DNA of 64,000 nt from Pseudomonadota bacterium (GCA_023398955.1 JAEWRL010000163.1:16424-80423); one strand, 5' to 3'; shown: positions 27,045 to 36,510, counted from the stretch's first letter. The notes: generated by a model not told the origin, from the sequence alone. Translations and numbers: made by a program.

Positions 27045-28511
27045 ATGTCCCACACTCCACCACGCGCCGCAGCAGTCCGGCCCAGCACGTATTCGGAGGG
27101 GGAGCTCATCCACGACAAGTACCGGCTCTCCCGCCGCATCGGTCAGGGCGGCATGGGAGTAGTGTGGGCGGCCCACCACACCGTCCTCGATGTCGAGGTC
27201 GCCATCAAGCTCATCCACAAGCTGACGGCAGACCCAGAGCTCGCCGCCAAGCGCTTTCTCCAGGAGGCCCGTATCGCTGCCCAGCTGGCACACCCTGCGA
27301 TCTGTCGCGTCTTCGACTATGGGCGTACCGAGCGGGGCGATCCATTCATCGTGAGTGAGTTGCTGGAGGGTGAACCCCTCCGTCGGTGCATCGAACACCG
27401 CCGGCCTGCAACCGCCGCAGAGGCCATTCAGATGCTCCTGCCGATCATCGATGGCCTCTCGGTGGCCCACGCCATCGGCATCGTTCATCGGGACGTGAAG
27501 ACAGAGAATATCTTCTTGGCCCGAGACGCGAGCGGCAGAGTACAACCTAAGCTCCTGGATTTTGGCGTCGCGCGTGTCGTGGACGGCAAGCGCGAGGTCA
27601 GCCTCGATGGGGCCGAGGTCGGCAGTCCCTACTACATGTCCCCCGAGCAGGCACGAGGGGATATTTCCGATGACTCCTGCACCGACCTTTGGAGCCTTTG
27701 CATCGTCATTTACGAGCTCGTCACGGGCTGCACGCCCTTCGAAAGCAGCAACTACAACGCAGTCCTCTTCAGGATCCTGAACGAAGAGCCTGAATCCATC
27801 GTTGCCGTCGGCATGGGCGACAATGAACTCTGGAGCATTCTCGCCCAAGGATTGCACAAGGACCCCGCAGAGCGCTGGAGCTCGATGCGCGAGCTTGGCA
27901 CCGCTTTGGCGACCTGGCTCGTCGCGAGGGGAGTCGAGGAGGACATTTGCGGTGCCTCGCTCCGCGCGACATGGATAGAGGCAGCGCCACTCTCCGCGCC
28001 CGCGCGGTCGCGGCCTCACAATGCAACGCCTTCTGCGTCCGGCGAACAGCCCGTCTTTTCTAGCGCCCGCCGCACCCCTAGGCCGCGTGCGACGGCCTCC
28101 GCGAGCGCGACCATGCCCGGGGTGGCGAGAAGCGCCGTTCAGCACCGGGCAACTCGGCGACGCCGCAAGGTCGTTGTCCTGAGTCTCGCCCTAGGCTTGG
28201 CCGCGTTCGCCAGCTGGCAGCTTGGCACCCGAGGTCCGCCCACTGCAGTCTCAGGCGTGGCAGAGCAGGCCTCGGCGCATGGCGCAACGCCGAGCACCGC
28301 GGCGCCGCCTCCGACGGTGAGCGTCGAGGACCTCGCCATGGAGACGACACCCGCGCGACTGACGAACCACTCGCTAGCGCTCGACGCTGGCGTTGCTCAC
28401 GACGGGGGCGCACGCGCCGTCCCCGTCCGCGGCCGGGAGGCAACGACGAGCCCTTCCCCTGTACACGCGCGCCCGGCTCCGAGACCGCGCAAGGTGGACT
28501 TCGGGTTCTAG
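27045..28511 (+). CDS. Hanks-type serine/threonine protein kinase with one TM segment
   Basis: A 488-residue kinase. The catalytic domain (about 26-290) has the P-loop GQGGMGVV (33-40), the ATP lysine Lys55 in VAIKLI, HRDVKTEN with catalytic Asp150, DFG with Asp172, and GSPYYMSPEQ in the activation segment. A Pro/Ala/Ser-rich juxtamembrane region leads to a basic stop and a membrane helix at about 375-393 (VVVLSLALGLAAFASWQL). The extracytoplasmic tail of about 95 residues is low complexity with no PASTA repeats. The ATG at 27045 fits the domain start; the frame also reads upstream. It converges by four bases on the FGE-like gene; the substrate is unknown. Confidence 0.93.
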   Translation: MSHTPPRAAAVRPSTYSEGELIHDKYRLSRRIGQGGMGVVWAAHHTVLDVEVAIKLIHKLTADPELAAKRFLQEARIAAQLAHPAICRVFDYGRTERGDPFIVSELLEGEPLRRCIEHRRPATAAEAIQMLLPIIDGLSVAHAIGIVHRDVKTENIFLARDASGRVQPKLLDFGVARVVDGKREVSLDGAEVGSPYYMSPEQARGDISDDSCTDLWSLCIVIYELVTGCTPFESSNYNAVLFRILNEEPESIVAVGMGDNELWSILAQGLHKDPAERWSSMRELGTALATWLVARGVEEDICGASLRATWIEAAPLSAPARSRPHNATPSASGEQPVFSSARRTPRPRATASASATMPGVARSAVQHRATRRRRKVVVLSLALGLAAFASWQLGTRGPPTAVSGVAEQASAHGATPSTAAPPPTVSVEDLAMETTPARLTNHSLALDAGVAHDGGARAVPVRGREATTSPSPVHARPAPRPRKVDFGF

Positions 28512-29464
28512 CGCGAGTCGACGTCACGACAGCAGCGAGTGCCCAGGGAATAGTCGTAGTAGCTAGGGGAATGGCCGCTTACCTCGGCCTCACATCCCTG
28601 GCGGGTTCCCCGCGCGTAGAAGCCGCCCACGAACACTCCTGCTTCGTCATCGATCCACTCGTCGAGGTTGCCTTCCATGTCGTATACGACGCCGCCTTCC
28701 CAGCGGCTTGCGCAGCCCTCAGTGACTCCGGTGAGGCGCAGTAACGGATCACGCCCCCGCTCATCGACGAGGTTGAGACGCGGATCCGTATGTCCTATCG
28801 ACGAATGACCGTGAAGGAGAAACGCTGGGTGATAGTAGCGACCAACGTTGCAAGCGAGTGGCTTGAAGCTCGGGCCGTAGGGGTGCTTGGTACGCGCCCT
28901 GCCACGACAAGCCGTCTGCCACTCCTCCCTGTTGCAGAGGCGCTTCCCCGCATTCAGACACGCCTCTTTGGCAAGGTAGAAGGTCAAGTACCCCTGGGGC
29001 ACGACACCAGCGCGGCTCACGGCCTTCGGACGAAAGGGATGAGTCTTCTGCCACGAGGAGGGCTCGGGGAGCGGAGTCCGCCGCGCCTCAGCCGTGCCGT
29101 ATTGGCCCCGCTCCACCTGCCAGAGGCGGTAGATTCGCCGCAACAGCCGGGGATGCGGGGGGTAGTACGGCGAGAGGGGCTCCGAGGTCGTGACGTCGAC
29201 TGTGGCGATCTCCCAGCGATCGACACAGTCGTTACCAACACGCACCATTTCCTGCGGACAGCCGCGGCGCTGTTCCTCGGAGTTCTCCGAAGCCCACGCT
29301 GTAGTGGCGGAACCTAAGACGAGCGCTGCCAGGGGGACGGCGACGCCCCGAGGCAAACGACTGGCAGACGCCGTCGCCCCAGCCTCCCGGAGGCACAGCG
29401 CCGATTCACGCGGAGCCGATGTTTCGGCCGGCGAACGCCATCGGGTTCGTTCCAACCAGCGCAT
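28508..29464 (-). CDS. formylglycine-generating-enzyme-like (SUMF1 fold) secreted protein
   Basis: About 318 residues. A signal-like hydrophobic segment (VAVPLAALVLGSATTAWA, about 41-58) is followed by an FGE/sulfatase-modifying-factor fold: CPQEMVRVGNDCVDRWE at the start, LAKEACLNAGKRLCNREEWQTAC in the middle, DMEGNLDEWIDD, and a final GTRCCRD. These match the EGNVWEW and GFR-type motifs of the fold. Many members of this fold in myxobacteria are non-enzymatic or ligand-binding, so catalytic activity is not claimed. The start is uncertain: ATG 29464 and 29488 both lie inside the algH gene, and a TTG at 29356 would avoid overlap. Possibly translated with algH. Confidence 0.72.
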   Translation of the reverse strand: MRWLERTRWRSPAETSAPRESALCLREAGATASASRLPRGVAVPLAALVLGSATTAWASENSEEQRRGCPQEMVRVGNDCVDRWEIATVDVTTSEPLSPYYPPHPRLLRRIYRLWQVERGQYGTAEARRTPLPEPSSWQKTHPFRPKAVSRAGVVPQGYLTFYLAKEACLNAGKRLCNREEWQTACRGRARTKHPYGPSFKPLACNVGRYYHPAFLLHGHSSIGHTDPRLNLVDERGRDPLLRLTGVTEGCASRWEGGVVYDMEGNLDEWIDDEAGVFVGGFYARGTRQGCEAEVSGHSPSYYDYSLGTRCCRDVDSR

Positions 29465-29978
29465 AGGCGCGCTCCCAAACGCTTCCACGGGCGCGCTCTC
29501 CGTCGAAGACGATGTGCGCGTCCAAATCTACGGGCAGCCAGGCTCCCCGGCGGATCTCCTCCTCGAGCTGCATGGGCGCCCAGCCGGCATATCCCGCCAG
29601 CGCAACGAGGCTGCTGACCGGAGCACCTGACGCAATCGCCTCGAGGACTTGCTTGGAGGCAGAGGCGATGATCGAATCACCCACCTCGAACTGCCCTTCG
29701 ATATCAGGGAATCGGTCCTCGGCGCGATAGACGAGCCATACCTGCTCTGGAGAAACCGGACCACCAACCCTCACCATCCCGGGCAGATCCAAGACTTGCT
29801 CTGTAACGCCCGCCCGTACCAAGAGCTCCGGCAAGGTCACCAGCTCACGCCCATTCACTACCCATCCAAACGCGCCTTCTGGCCCGTGCGAGGCCAACAT
29901 CACCACCGAGCGGTCGAAGTTCGGATCGCCCAGCGGAGGGGCTGCCACGAGCAAGCCTGGGGCGATGTTGGAGTTCAT
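29406..29978 (-). CDS. UPF0301 (YqgE/AlgH) family protein
   Basis: A 190-residue protein of the conserved YqgE/AlgH family, whose biochemical role is not settled (named for effects on alginate regulation in Pseudomonas). Family landmarks are present: PGLLVAAPPLGDPNFDRSVV at the start, GAFGWVVNG, VRVGGPVSPEQVWLVY, and GYAGWAPMQLEEEI with WLPVD. Length matches. The gene is in the minus-strand series Hsp70, MEMO1-like, AlgH, FGE-like, with 169 bases from the MEMO1-like gene. Its 3' end overlaps the next gene's likely start. Confidence 0.92.
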   Translation of the reverse strand: MNSNIAPGLLVAAPPLGDPNFDRSVVMLASHGPEGAFGWVVNGRELVTLPELLVRAGVTEQVLDLPGMVRVGGPVSPEQVWLVYRAEDRFPDIEGQFEVGDSIIASASKQVLEAIASGAPVSSLVALAGYAGWAPMQLEEEIRRGAWLPVDLDAHIVFDGERARGSVWERAYALVGTNPMAFAGRNIGSA

Positions 29979-30147
29979 GACGTCAACGAAGGTAACAGCA
30001 GGCCGAGGGCGGGTCGAGACAGAAATTCCTAAGCCGGCGGAGCCGGAACCAAAGAGGAATGTGGCGTCGCGGGAGCCAATCAGCCGCCAGCCAGCGAGAC
30101 CGCGCGGGGTTTTTCCGAAACCTGGTCAGGAGCTCGCCGCGAACGGA

Positions 30148-30969
30148 TTAGTACACGATCACGCTGGCGTAGCCGACGACGTTCTGGTCATCGCCTGTCC
30201 GTTCCCCAGAGTTCGTGTAGTCCACGAGCTCCGCGCTCGTAGCACCGAGCGCCCTCGCTGCATACAGGAGGGTGGTCGTCGGGACGACGCCGCACATACT
30301 GATCCCATGGCGCCGCACCGTGGCGTAGAGGCCCGCTGGATCCAATGCCGTCATTTGATCGAGAGCCTGCGCGTCGAGCTCACGGGCGGCTCCCGCGGGG
30401 ACATAGTGAGACATGTCCGTGCTCGCTACGAGCAAGACCGAGGTATCCCGGCTCTCGACGGCGCGGACCGCAGCAGCAATCCCCGCACCGAGACGCTGAC
30501 AGTCCCCGAGCGACAGCGGCCCGAGGCACAGGGACGCGATGCGCAGGGCTGGCTGTCGGTGCTGGAGCAACGGTAGCTCGACCTCGATGGCATGCTCGCG
30601 AAGGTGCGCGTCACGGTCGAGCTCGAGAGGTGTCGCGTTCATGAGGGCCTCGACGAGGGCAGCGTCGACCGGAACCTTCCCTGTCGGCAACTGCCAGGCT
30701 CCCCCAGACCACAGGGACATGGCCGCGCCGTGACCCGTGTGATTCGGACAGGCAATGATGATCCGCTCTGGAACGACGATGCGAGAGAGAGCGAGGGCCG
30801 CCGTGCGCCCGCTGTAGGCATAGCCGGCGTGCGGGAGCACCACGGCACGCGCCTCCGAAAGGACACCCTCGGCTGCCCCGCGGAACAGGGTGGATACGAG
30901 CTCTCTCAGCTCCTGGATTCGCCCTGGATAGAAGCGGCCGGAGACGGCCGCAGGCCTCTGCTTGCTCAT
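30148..30969 (-). CDS. MEMO1 family protein (AmmeMemoRadiSam system protein B type)
   Basis: A 273-residue member of the MEMO1/YjjX-like extradiol-dioxygenase-fold family. Landmarks are VSGRFYPG at the start, LPHAGYAYSGRTAA with His48, CPNHTGHG, EHAIEVELPLLQ, ASTDMSHY and MCGVVPTTTLL. In other genomes it sits beside AMMECR1 and a radical SAM protein; neither is adjacent here, so the protein is an orphan of that set. The ATG at 30969 is chosen; a TTG at 31005 would overlap the stop of the upstream Hsp70-like gene. The reaction is not firmly known; metal and oxygen-dependent chemistry is inferred from the fold. Confidence 0.9.
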   Translation of the reverse strand: MSKQRPAAVSGRFYPGRIQELRELVSTLFRGAAEGVLSEARAVVLPHAGYAYSGRTAALALSRIVVPERIIIACPNHTGHGAAMSLWSGGAWQLPTGKVPVDAALVEALMNATPLELDRDAHLREHAIEVELPLLQHRQPALRIASLCLGPLSLGDCQRLGAGIAAAVRAVESRDTSVLLVASTDMSHYVPAGAARELDAQALDQMTALDPAGLYATVRRHGISMCGVVPTTTLLYAARALGATSAELVDYTNSGERTGDDQNVVGYASVIVY

Positions 30970-31001
30970 CGAAGAAATGCTGAGCCCCCTATCATCGACG
31001 C

Positions 31002-32564
31002 TCAACCCTGCACGCCACCGAGGGGGCGAAGCTCCTGCTGAGAGACCACGAAGGCCCGCCGATAGCCGTGGGTCCGATTCTCTATCTCGACGGAAACGCT
31101 GCCGTCACGCGAGTACCTGTAGGTTTCGAGGATTTCCACGTCGGCCAGGCGAGTAGTCCGCTCTCCCGCGCGACCTGCGAGGTTCGTGGAGTCCGCCAAG
31201 GTAGGATCATAAGGAAAGAGGAACTCGCCCCAAGGCGTGAGGTCGCCAGTCGGTTGCCCATCTTCAGTGAGCCGGCTGCACTCGACGAACCGCAGATGCC
31301 CCACGCGGTGCACGGGGCGGTAGTTTCGCTGAACCGTCAGCTCCAGCGCCTCGTCGCTGGCCGTGTCCTTGCGGAAGATCGCATCGAAGTACTTCTCACG
31401 GCCTTGTTCGGCCTCGCGCCAAACTCCGAAATGCCGGGTGACCGCCTCGACCACGAACAGCTCGGCATCCGCATCTGCAGCAATAGCAAGACCAACGGCG
31501 GTCGCCGCGTGGGGCTGGGGAGCAAGAAGCAGCTTGCGGCCATACGCTCGGCGCAGGACCCTGGCTACTGCCGGGAACGAAGTCGAACCACCGACGAGAT
31601 AGAGCGCGCCGAGCTCTCGCGGATTAGCCGGATCGATCCCGGTCCCGTCCAACCTCTGGAAGATCGACGCGATGAGGTCCAGCGTCTGCTCGATCATCGG
31701 CTCGGTTCTCTCATAGAAGCGCGACGCTTCGACGACGATGGCCTCCTGACCCGGTAGAATGGTGCCGCAATCTATCAACAATCGCTTCGTGTGCTGGCCG
31801 AGCGTTTCCTTGGCCTCCCGGCAAACCTCGAGCAGGGCCGCCCTCTTCCCCGAGCTCAAAGCGCCAGGGGCAACCCCAGTAGCCTCGAGCGCGAGCTCCA
31901 TCAGAACCTCGTCGAAGTCATTGCCGCCCAGCTTCGCGATACCTTCACTGGCCAGCAGCTCAAACCGCCGCCCTTCGAGGGAGACCGCCGAGGTGTCGAA
32001 GGTGCCGCCACCCAGGTCGTACACCACGACGTAGCGCTTGGGACTGCGGCGCCCGATTGCGCCGAGATTCCGGTGCGCGTACTCGATGGCCGCAGCCGTT
32101 GGCTCGTTCACCATGCCCAAGACATGGAAGCCCGCCCGCGAAAAAGCCTCGAGCGTCAAGTACCGCTGCCGGGTTCCGGCATTGGCCGGCACGGCCACCA
32201 CCACCTCGAGCGGTTCCCCGTCCGGTACGTCGAGGTTGCTGTGATAGAGGACGCGACGCCGAACGTATTCCAAGTAGCGGGTCGCCAGATCCAGGGCGTT
32301 GACTCCCACCAGGCCAGGAACCGGGTCGTCGGGTGCTAGGCCCGCGAGGGCCCGCTTGACTGACTGAATGGCGAGCACCGATGCCCCGTCGAGGTAGCTG
32401 CGCGCCTCGTGCCCAAAGTGCAGCTTCCCCTCGGCGAGAACTGCCAGCCCCGACAGATAGTCCACAAAGCCAGCCGGGGTCTCGAAAGCCGCGACGGGAT
32501 AGCGGCCCCGCTCGACTGCCGACACGACCGTGCGTGTCGTCCCGAAATCGACTCCAAGCCTCAT
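31002..32564 (-). CDS. Hsp70/DnaK-like actin-fold ATPase
   Basis: A 520-residue Hsp70-type protein, shorter than DnaK (about 640). The N-terminal actin-type ATPase has MRLGVDFGTTRTVVSAV, EVVVAVPANAGTRQR, MVNEPTAAAIEYA, YDLGGGTFDTSAVS, LGGNDFDE and the adenosine motif LVGGSTSFPAV. The C-terminal part (about 380-520) is too short for a full SBD plus lid and is not DnaK-like, so it is likely a specialised Hsp70 paralogue. A good ribosome binding site (GGTGGTGAA) precedes the ATG at 32564. It lies in front of the MEMO1-like gene with a 32-base gap and has no dnaJ or grpE beside it. Its client is unknown. Confidence 0.9.
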   Translation of the reverse strand: MRLGVDFGTTRTVVSAVERGRYPVAAFETPAGFVDYLSGLAVLAEGKLHFGHEARSYLDGASVLAIQSVKRALAGLAPDDPVPGLVGVNALDLATRYLEYVRRRVLYHSNLDVPDGEPLEVVVAVPANAGTRQRYLTLEAFSRAGFHVLGMVNEPTAAAIEYAHRNLGAIGRRSPKRYVVVYDLGGGTFDTSAVSLEGRRFELLASEGIAKLGGNDFDEVLMELALEATGVAPGALSSGKRAALLEVCREAKETLGQHTKRLLIDCGTILPGQEAIVVEASRFYERTEPMIEQTLDLIASIFQRLDGTGIDPANPRELGALYLVGGSTSFPAVARVLRRAYGRKLLLAPQPHAATAVGLAIAADADAELFVVEAVTRHFGVWREAEQGREKYFDAIFRKDTASDEALELTVQRNYRPVHRVGHLRFVECSRLTEDGQPTGDLTPWGEFLFPYDPTLADSTNLAGRAGERTTRLADVEILETYRYSRDGSVSVEIENRTHGYRRAFVVSQQELRPLGGVQG

Positions 32565-32793
32565 TTCACCACCCAATCGGTTCTCCTGGCCACGGCGCAT
32601 TGTGGAATGGGTTTCCTGCGCCCGCCAAGTGGGCGGCGTCCATCAGAGTCGCAAAACTGCCGAAATCCCCCGCTGATTCAGCGCGGCATCCGGCCGAGAA
32701 CGAGCGTACTCGAAACCCGTCGCACCATACCGAACCACCGGCCTCTCATCCGCACCCATTTTTATGTGGGTGTGAAGGCAGTATGAATGGTCG

Positions 32794-33330
32794 ATGAATC
32801 AGATATCCGCAGGCGTCTCCTCGATACAGCGCGTCATGGCGATGACGCTGCTGAGCCTATCGCTCGCCGCATGCAAACTCGGCAAGGGTGATGAAGACCG
32901 GCCGCTGCCCTCGCCATTGGAACCGGTGGCGCCGGGCGAATCTCGAACGAACGCTGCGGCCCCCCGCAGTGCTCCTGCGGACGAGCGTCGTGCGCCGCCT
33001 GAAGCCCGCCGGCCCGCAACGACCGCACTCCCCAGCCCCGCCGCGCCAGCGCCCATCCAAACCCCCGCTCCCACAGGGCCCGATGCCGCAGCCCCGGCAC
33101 CGATCGCCACGGCTCCCACGCCGAGCACCGGTACGGGCGGCAGCCAGCCAACGCCCACGGGAAGCGTCGCGATCCCGGCGGAGCTACCGCAGCCGAACTC
33201 GGCGTGCGTCACCGATTGCCAAAAGGCGCTCGCCAGCTGCCTGGCAGCAACCGACGGCGGGCTGCCGACCTTGGCGACGGTCACTGCGTGTCAGAACTCT
33301 GCCGTCCAGTGCCAGTCCTCGTGCATCTAG
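32794..33330 (+). CDS. small lipoprotein with Pro/Ala-rich linker and Cys-rich tail
   Basis: A 178-residue lipoprotein. The signal peptide MNQISAGVSSIQRVMAMTLL ends with lipobox LSLAAC (Cys27). Residues about 35-130 are Pro/Ala/Thr rich, of the sort used as an envelope spacer. The C-terminal 45 residues contain six cysteines (ACVTDCQKALASCLAATD, then TACQ, VQCQ and SSCI), likely a small disulfide-linked domain. It diverges from the Hsp70-like gene with a 229-base intergenic region. The function is unknown; no family was recognised. Confidence 0.72.
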   Translation: MNQISAGVSSIQRVMAMTLLSLSLAACKLGKGDEDRPLPSPLEPVAPGESRTNAAAPRSAPADERRAPPEARRPATTALPSPAAPAPIQTPAPTGPDAAAPAPIATAPTPSTGTGGSQPTPTGSVAIPAELPQPNSACVTDCQKALASCLAATDGGLPTLATVTACQNSAVQCQSSCI

Positions 33331-33487
33331 GCGCCTACTTTTCGCTTGGAGATATCGTTTTCACCCAAGAGATCGCGGACCGCACGGCAGCCATGCTCAC
33401 GAAGCTCATCGAAAGCGTGGGCCGTCATCCGTGACTGTGCCGAGCGCAGTGTTCCATCCGCCTGGCTCTGTTTGGACAGGGCTGCGC

Positions 33488-34810
33488 TCAATTGACGATG
33501 AGCGGGGGCTGGCCCGTGGATTCCACTACGTCGCGCCACAGCGGGCTCTCGGGATCGATGCTGTTCCGATGCCGTGTAGCGAGACTGATGGGCACATGGA
33601 CGAGCCGATTGTTCACGCGCCCCACGAGGCACCCTGTACGCCCGGACATTGCCGCATGGACGGCGTTGCTGCCAAGACGCGCACAGTAGATGGCATCGGC
33701 TGGGTTCGCTGCCGTGCTGCGAATGATGTAGCTGGGATCGATGTACTTGATGTTCATCTCTCGCCTTCGCTCTTCAAAGTAGTCAGCGATTCTGTCCTTT
33801 AGATAGAGACCGATGTCGCCGAGCTTCTGGTTCCCAGAGGCGTCCTTCCCCTCGACGCGCACCAAGCCCTGCCCTGCCCCTTCCGCGACCACGATGACAG
33901 CGTGATGTCGAGCATCCAAGCGGCGCTCGAGGAGGGCAAGAAGACCGCGTGGTCCGTCGAGGTCGAAGGGGAGCTCGGGGACCAACAGGAAATTCACGTC
34001 GTTGGTGGCGAGGGCAGTGTGCGCAGCGATGAAGCCGGATTCCCGCCCCATCACCTTGACGATGCCCACCCCGTCGATGGCGCCACGCGCCTCGGTGTGG
34101 GCGCCGTCCACGGCGTGCACCGCTTCGGAGACGGCCGTCTCGAACCCGAACGAGCGCTCGACGAAGCTGAGGTCGTTGTCAATGGTCTTCGGAATGCCGA
34201 CGACGACCATCTTCTTTCCGCGCCGCCGAATCTCGTCGGACAGCGCGAGAGCGCCCCGCTGTGTGCCATCGCCGCCGATGGCGAAGAGCATCGTGAGATT
34301 CATCTTGTCCATGGCATCGACGAGCTCAGCCGTGCGTTGACCGCCCCCGCGAGCCGAACCCAGGATAGTACCTCCAGCGCGGTGAATGTCCGAGACGACC
34401 TCTGGCGAGAGGGCCTTCATCCGGGCCCCGAGCTCCGGCAGAAGGCCGCGGTAGCCATAGCGGATTCCGCTGATCTGCCGCACACCATAGGAGTGCCAGA
34501 GCGTCATCACGATGGCACGAATGACGTTGTTCAGGCCCGGACAGAGTCCGCCGCAGGTCACGATGCCAGCGTGCACCTTGCTCGGATCGAAGTAGATTGC
34601 TTCGCGAGGTCCCGCTTTCTCGAGGAGACCCATCGCTTCGGCCGAGCGGCCCCGGTCACTGTCAACGAGCTCGATATTGTAGGCGACGCGTTGCTCATCG
34701 GTGACGTAGTTCGCGATGAGGTCGCCCATGCTCTTCGAGAGAACGAGGGGGGACTGGATCGTGGATTCCCCCAACTTGGTGATGCTGAAATCTGCGGCGG
34801 GCTCGGTCAT
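33488..34810 (-). CDS. 6-phosphofructokinase, plant/trypanosome-type ATP-PFK
   Basis: A 440-residue phosphofructokinase that phosphorylates fructose 6-phosphate in glycolysis. Active-site motifs are IGGDGT (178-183), PKTIDND (207-213), MGRESGFIA (about 255-263). The glycine in GGDGT favours ATP; PPi-dependent enzymes have GGDD. PKTIDND, in contrast to the GTIDND of bacterial ATP-PFK, is shared with PPi and plant-type enzymes, so this belongs to the long clade that includes plant and trypanosomatid ATP-PFKs. An extra N-terminal 75 residues (with ESTIQSP) is also a feature of that clade. It lies as a single gene between the lipoprotein (convergent) and the permease. Confidence 0.9.
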   Translation of the reverse strand: MTEPAADFSITKLGESTIQSPLVLSKSMGDLIANYVTDEQRVAYNIELVDSDRGRSAEAMGLLEKAGPREAIYFDPSKVHAGIVTCGGLCPGLNNVIRAIVMTLWHSYGVRQISGIRYGYRGLLPELGARMKALSPEVVSDIHRAGGTILGSARGGGQRTAELVDAMDKMNLTMLFAIGGDGTQRGALALSDEIRRRGKKMVVVGIPKTIDNDLSFVERSFGFETAVSEAVHAVDGAHTEARGAIDGVGIVKVMGRESGFIAAHTALATNDVNFLLVPELPFDLDGPRGLLALLERRLDARHHAVIVVAEGAGQGLVRVEGKDASGNQKLGDIGLYLKDRIADYFEERRREMNIKYIDPSYIIRSTAANPADAIYCARLGSNAVHAAMSGRTGCLVGRVNNRLVHVPISLATRHRNSIDPESPLWRDVVESTGQPPLIVN

Positions 34811-34938
34811 CGTGGCGCGGTCTCCTTGCCTTGAAGGCTGCTGCTATCTCGGTAACGGTGTCGTAAGGATCGTCCCAGCATTGGCGATGTGCAACTGCCG
34901 TCCAGAGACCTGCTCGCGGTCCGGCCGCAGAACAGACC

Positions 34939-36510
34939 TCAGTCGTCGCTCGGAGCCGCCCCGTCTGGCACCGTGAGCCACCTCGCCAGCACGAAAGCGC
35001 ATCCCATGAGAGTGTAGCCGAGCGCCCAGGGCCAAGCGGGTGCAAGCTCGAGAACCGTATCTCCCGGCGTGAAGCGGTACGAGTGCATGAATCCCACCAC
35101 AGAGAGGAGGGCGCCGGCCCACGCCCAGAGCGCGGCTCTAATGAAGCATCGCTCGATGATACAGACCGCCGCGGCCGCAAGCACGATGGCCGAGAAGATG
35201 AAGCCCTGCTCGAGGGCAAAAGCACCGTCAATCCAGATGTCCGAGCGAACGAAAGCTTCGATGAGCCCTCGTGAGAACGGCACACCACCTTCTTCTCCTG
35301 CTCCGGCAGCGCGCAGGCCCCCTTTGGCCATCATGGCACCCCAGGCAGCGACGGCAGGCATCACCCCCAGAACGACGGCTGGCGCGTGGCGCCGGGGCGT
35401 TACCTGAAACGCCTGTGCAGAGATCACCAGGCCGATCCAGAGCACGATAGCCATGCCCGCTTCGACGGGCACTGCCCACGTGATCCAGCCAAGCGTGCCC
35501 GACAGGATCACTACCGTGAAGAACACGGCGTTTAGGATCGAGTAGCCGGCGCGGGCGCCCAGGGCCTTCCAGCCCGGGTGCCCGATGTAGATGGTCGTCG
35601 GGAAACAAGAGCCAAAGAGCGCTGCCGCCATGGTTCCCAGACCGTTGACGGCGAGGGACGAGGCTGTCTTGAAGTGATCCCCAGAGGCTGCAGCCGACTC
35701 GATGTTCTGCAAGGACCCGATGAGATTGAAGAGCCCCATAGGCAGAATTATGGGCAAGAACGTCCACAGGTAACCCTGCCTCAGTCCTTCGAGCAGATCC
35801 CCCAGCACTGGAACAGGCAGGGCGAGCGCTACGGTTCCCGCGGGGCTTTCACCCACCGGGGCGATCCCTGTCGCCCAGGCCACCGCTGTGCCGGCGACGA
35901 CCGCGACGAATCCCCCGGGGATCCCCCCGCGAAAGCGCACGCGCCCGAAGTACGTGACCAAAATGATGCCGAGCGTCACCATCCCCACCACGGGTCGGGC
36001 AAACGTACGGAAAAGGAAGCCCAGGGCAATGAACGTCAGGGCTATTCCGCTGAGCGTGGCCAAGAGCGCAGCGCGCGGCGTGACGCGCCGCAAACGCTCG
36101 GCGACGACGCTACCGACTAGCTCGATCAAGCCAGAGCCGACACACGCGACGAGCCCCGCCTGCCAAGCAACGAGGGAGGGGTCTGCTAGCCCCCGAGCTT
36201 CCGCGGCAAGCTTCGCTGGCAGCATGACCAGGAAGACATAGGCAAACAGCGAGACCGTGTTGATCCCGTAGGGCAGCGCGCAAACGTCGCTGCGCCCTTC
36301 TGCCACGCCTACCTTCAACGCTTGGTGCGCATAGTAGACGTTGCCTACGACGAGAGAGACTGCGACCCCCGGCAGCACTCGTCCATAGATGAGCTCGCTC
36401 GAGAACCCGAGCACCCCCCGGCACAGCATGTCGATGAGCAGTAGCTGCACCAGGTTGTCGAGGGCCAGCCCGAAGAACCCGTCCACATCGCCACGAACAA
36501 ACCATCGCAT
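34939..36510 (-). CDS. NCS2-like (xanthine/uracil permease family) transporter
   Basis: A 523-residue inner-membrane protein with about 12-13 hydrophobic segments. The start WFVRGDVDGFFGLALDNLVQ and the motif SGRSDVCALPYGINTVS-type (here EGRSDVCALPYGINTVSLF) resemble AzgA/NCS2 nucleobase permeases, as does NIESAAASGD in the middle, where the family has its substrate-binding QNxGxxxxTG-type sequence. The expected E in QNIESAAASGD is kept. The substrate is unknown; purine or sulfate-type anions are possible. It lies upstream of pfk by 128 bases on the same strand; co-transcription is possible. Confidence 0.75.
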   Translation of the reverse strand: MRWFVRGDVDGFFGLALDNLVQLLLIDMLCRGVLGFSSELIYGRVLPGVAVSLVVGNVYYAHQALKVGVAEGRSDVCALPYGINTVSLFAYVFLVMLPAKLAAEARGLADPSLVAWQAGLVACVGSGLIELVGSVVAERLRRVTPRAALLATLSGIALTFIALGFLFRTFARPVVGMVTLGIILVTYFGRVRFRGGIPGGFVAVVAGTAVAWATGIAPVGESPAGTVALALPVPVLGDLLEGLRQGYLWTFLPIILPMGLFNLIGSLQNIESAAASGDHFKTASSLAVNGLGTMAAALFGSCFPTTIYIGHPGWKALGARAGYSILNAVFFTVVILSGTLGWITWAVPVEAGMAIVLWIGLVISAQAFQVTPRRHAPAVVLGVMPAVAAWGAMMAKGGLRAAGAGEEGGVPFSRGLIEAFVRSDIWIDGAFALEQGFIFSAIVLAAAAVCIIERCFIRAALWAWAGALLSVVGFMHSYRFTPGDTVLELAPAWPWALGYTLMGCAFVLARWLTVPDGAAPSDD

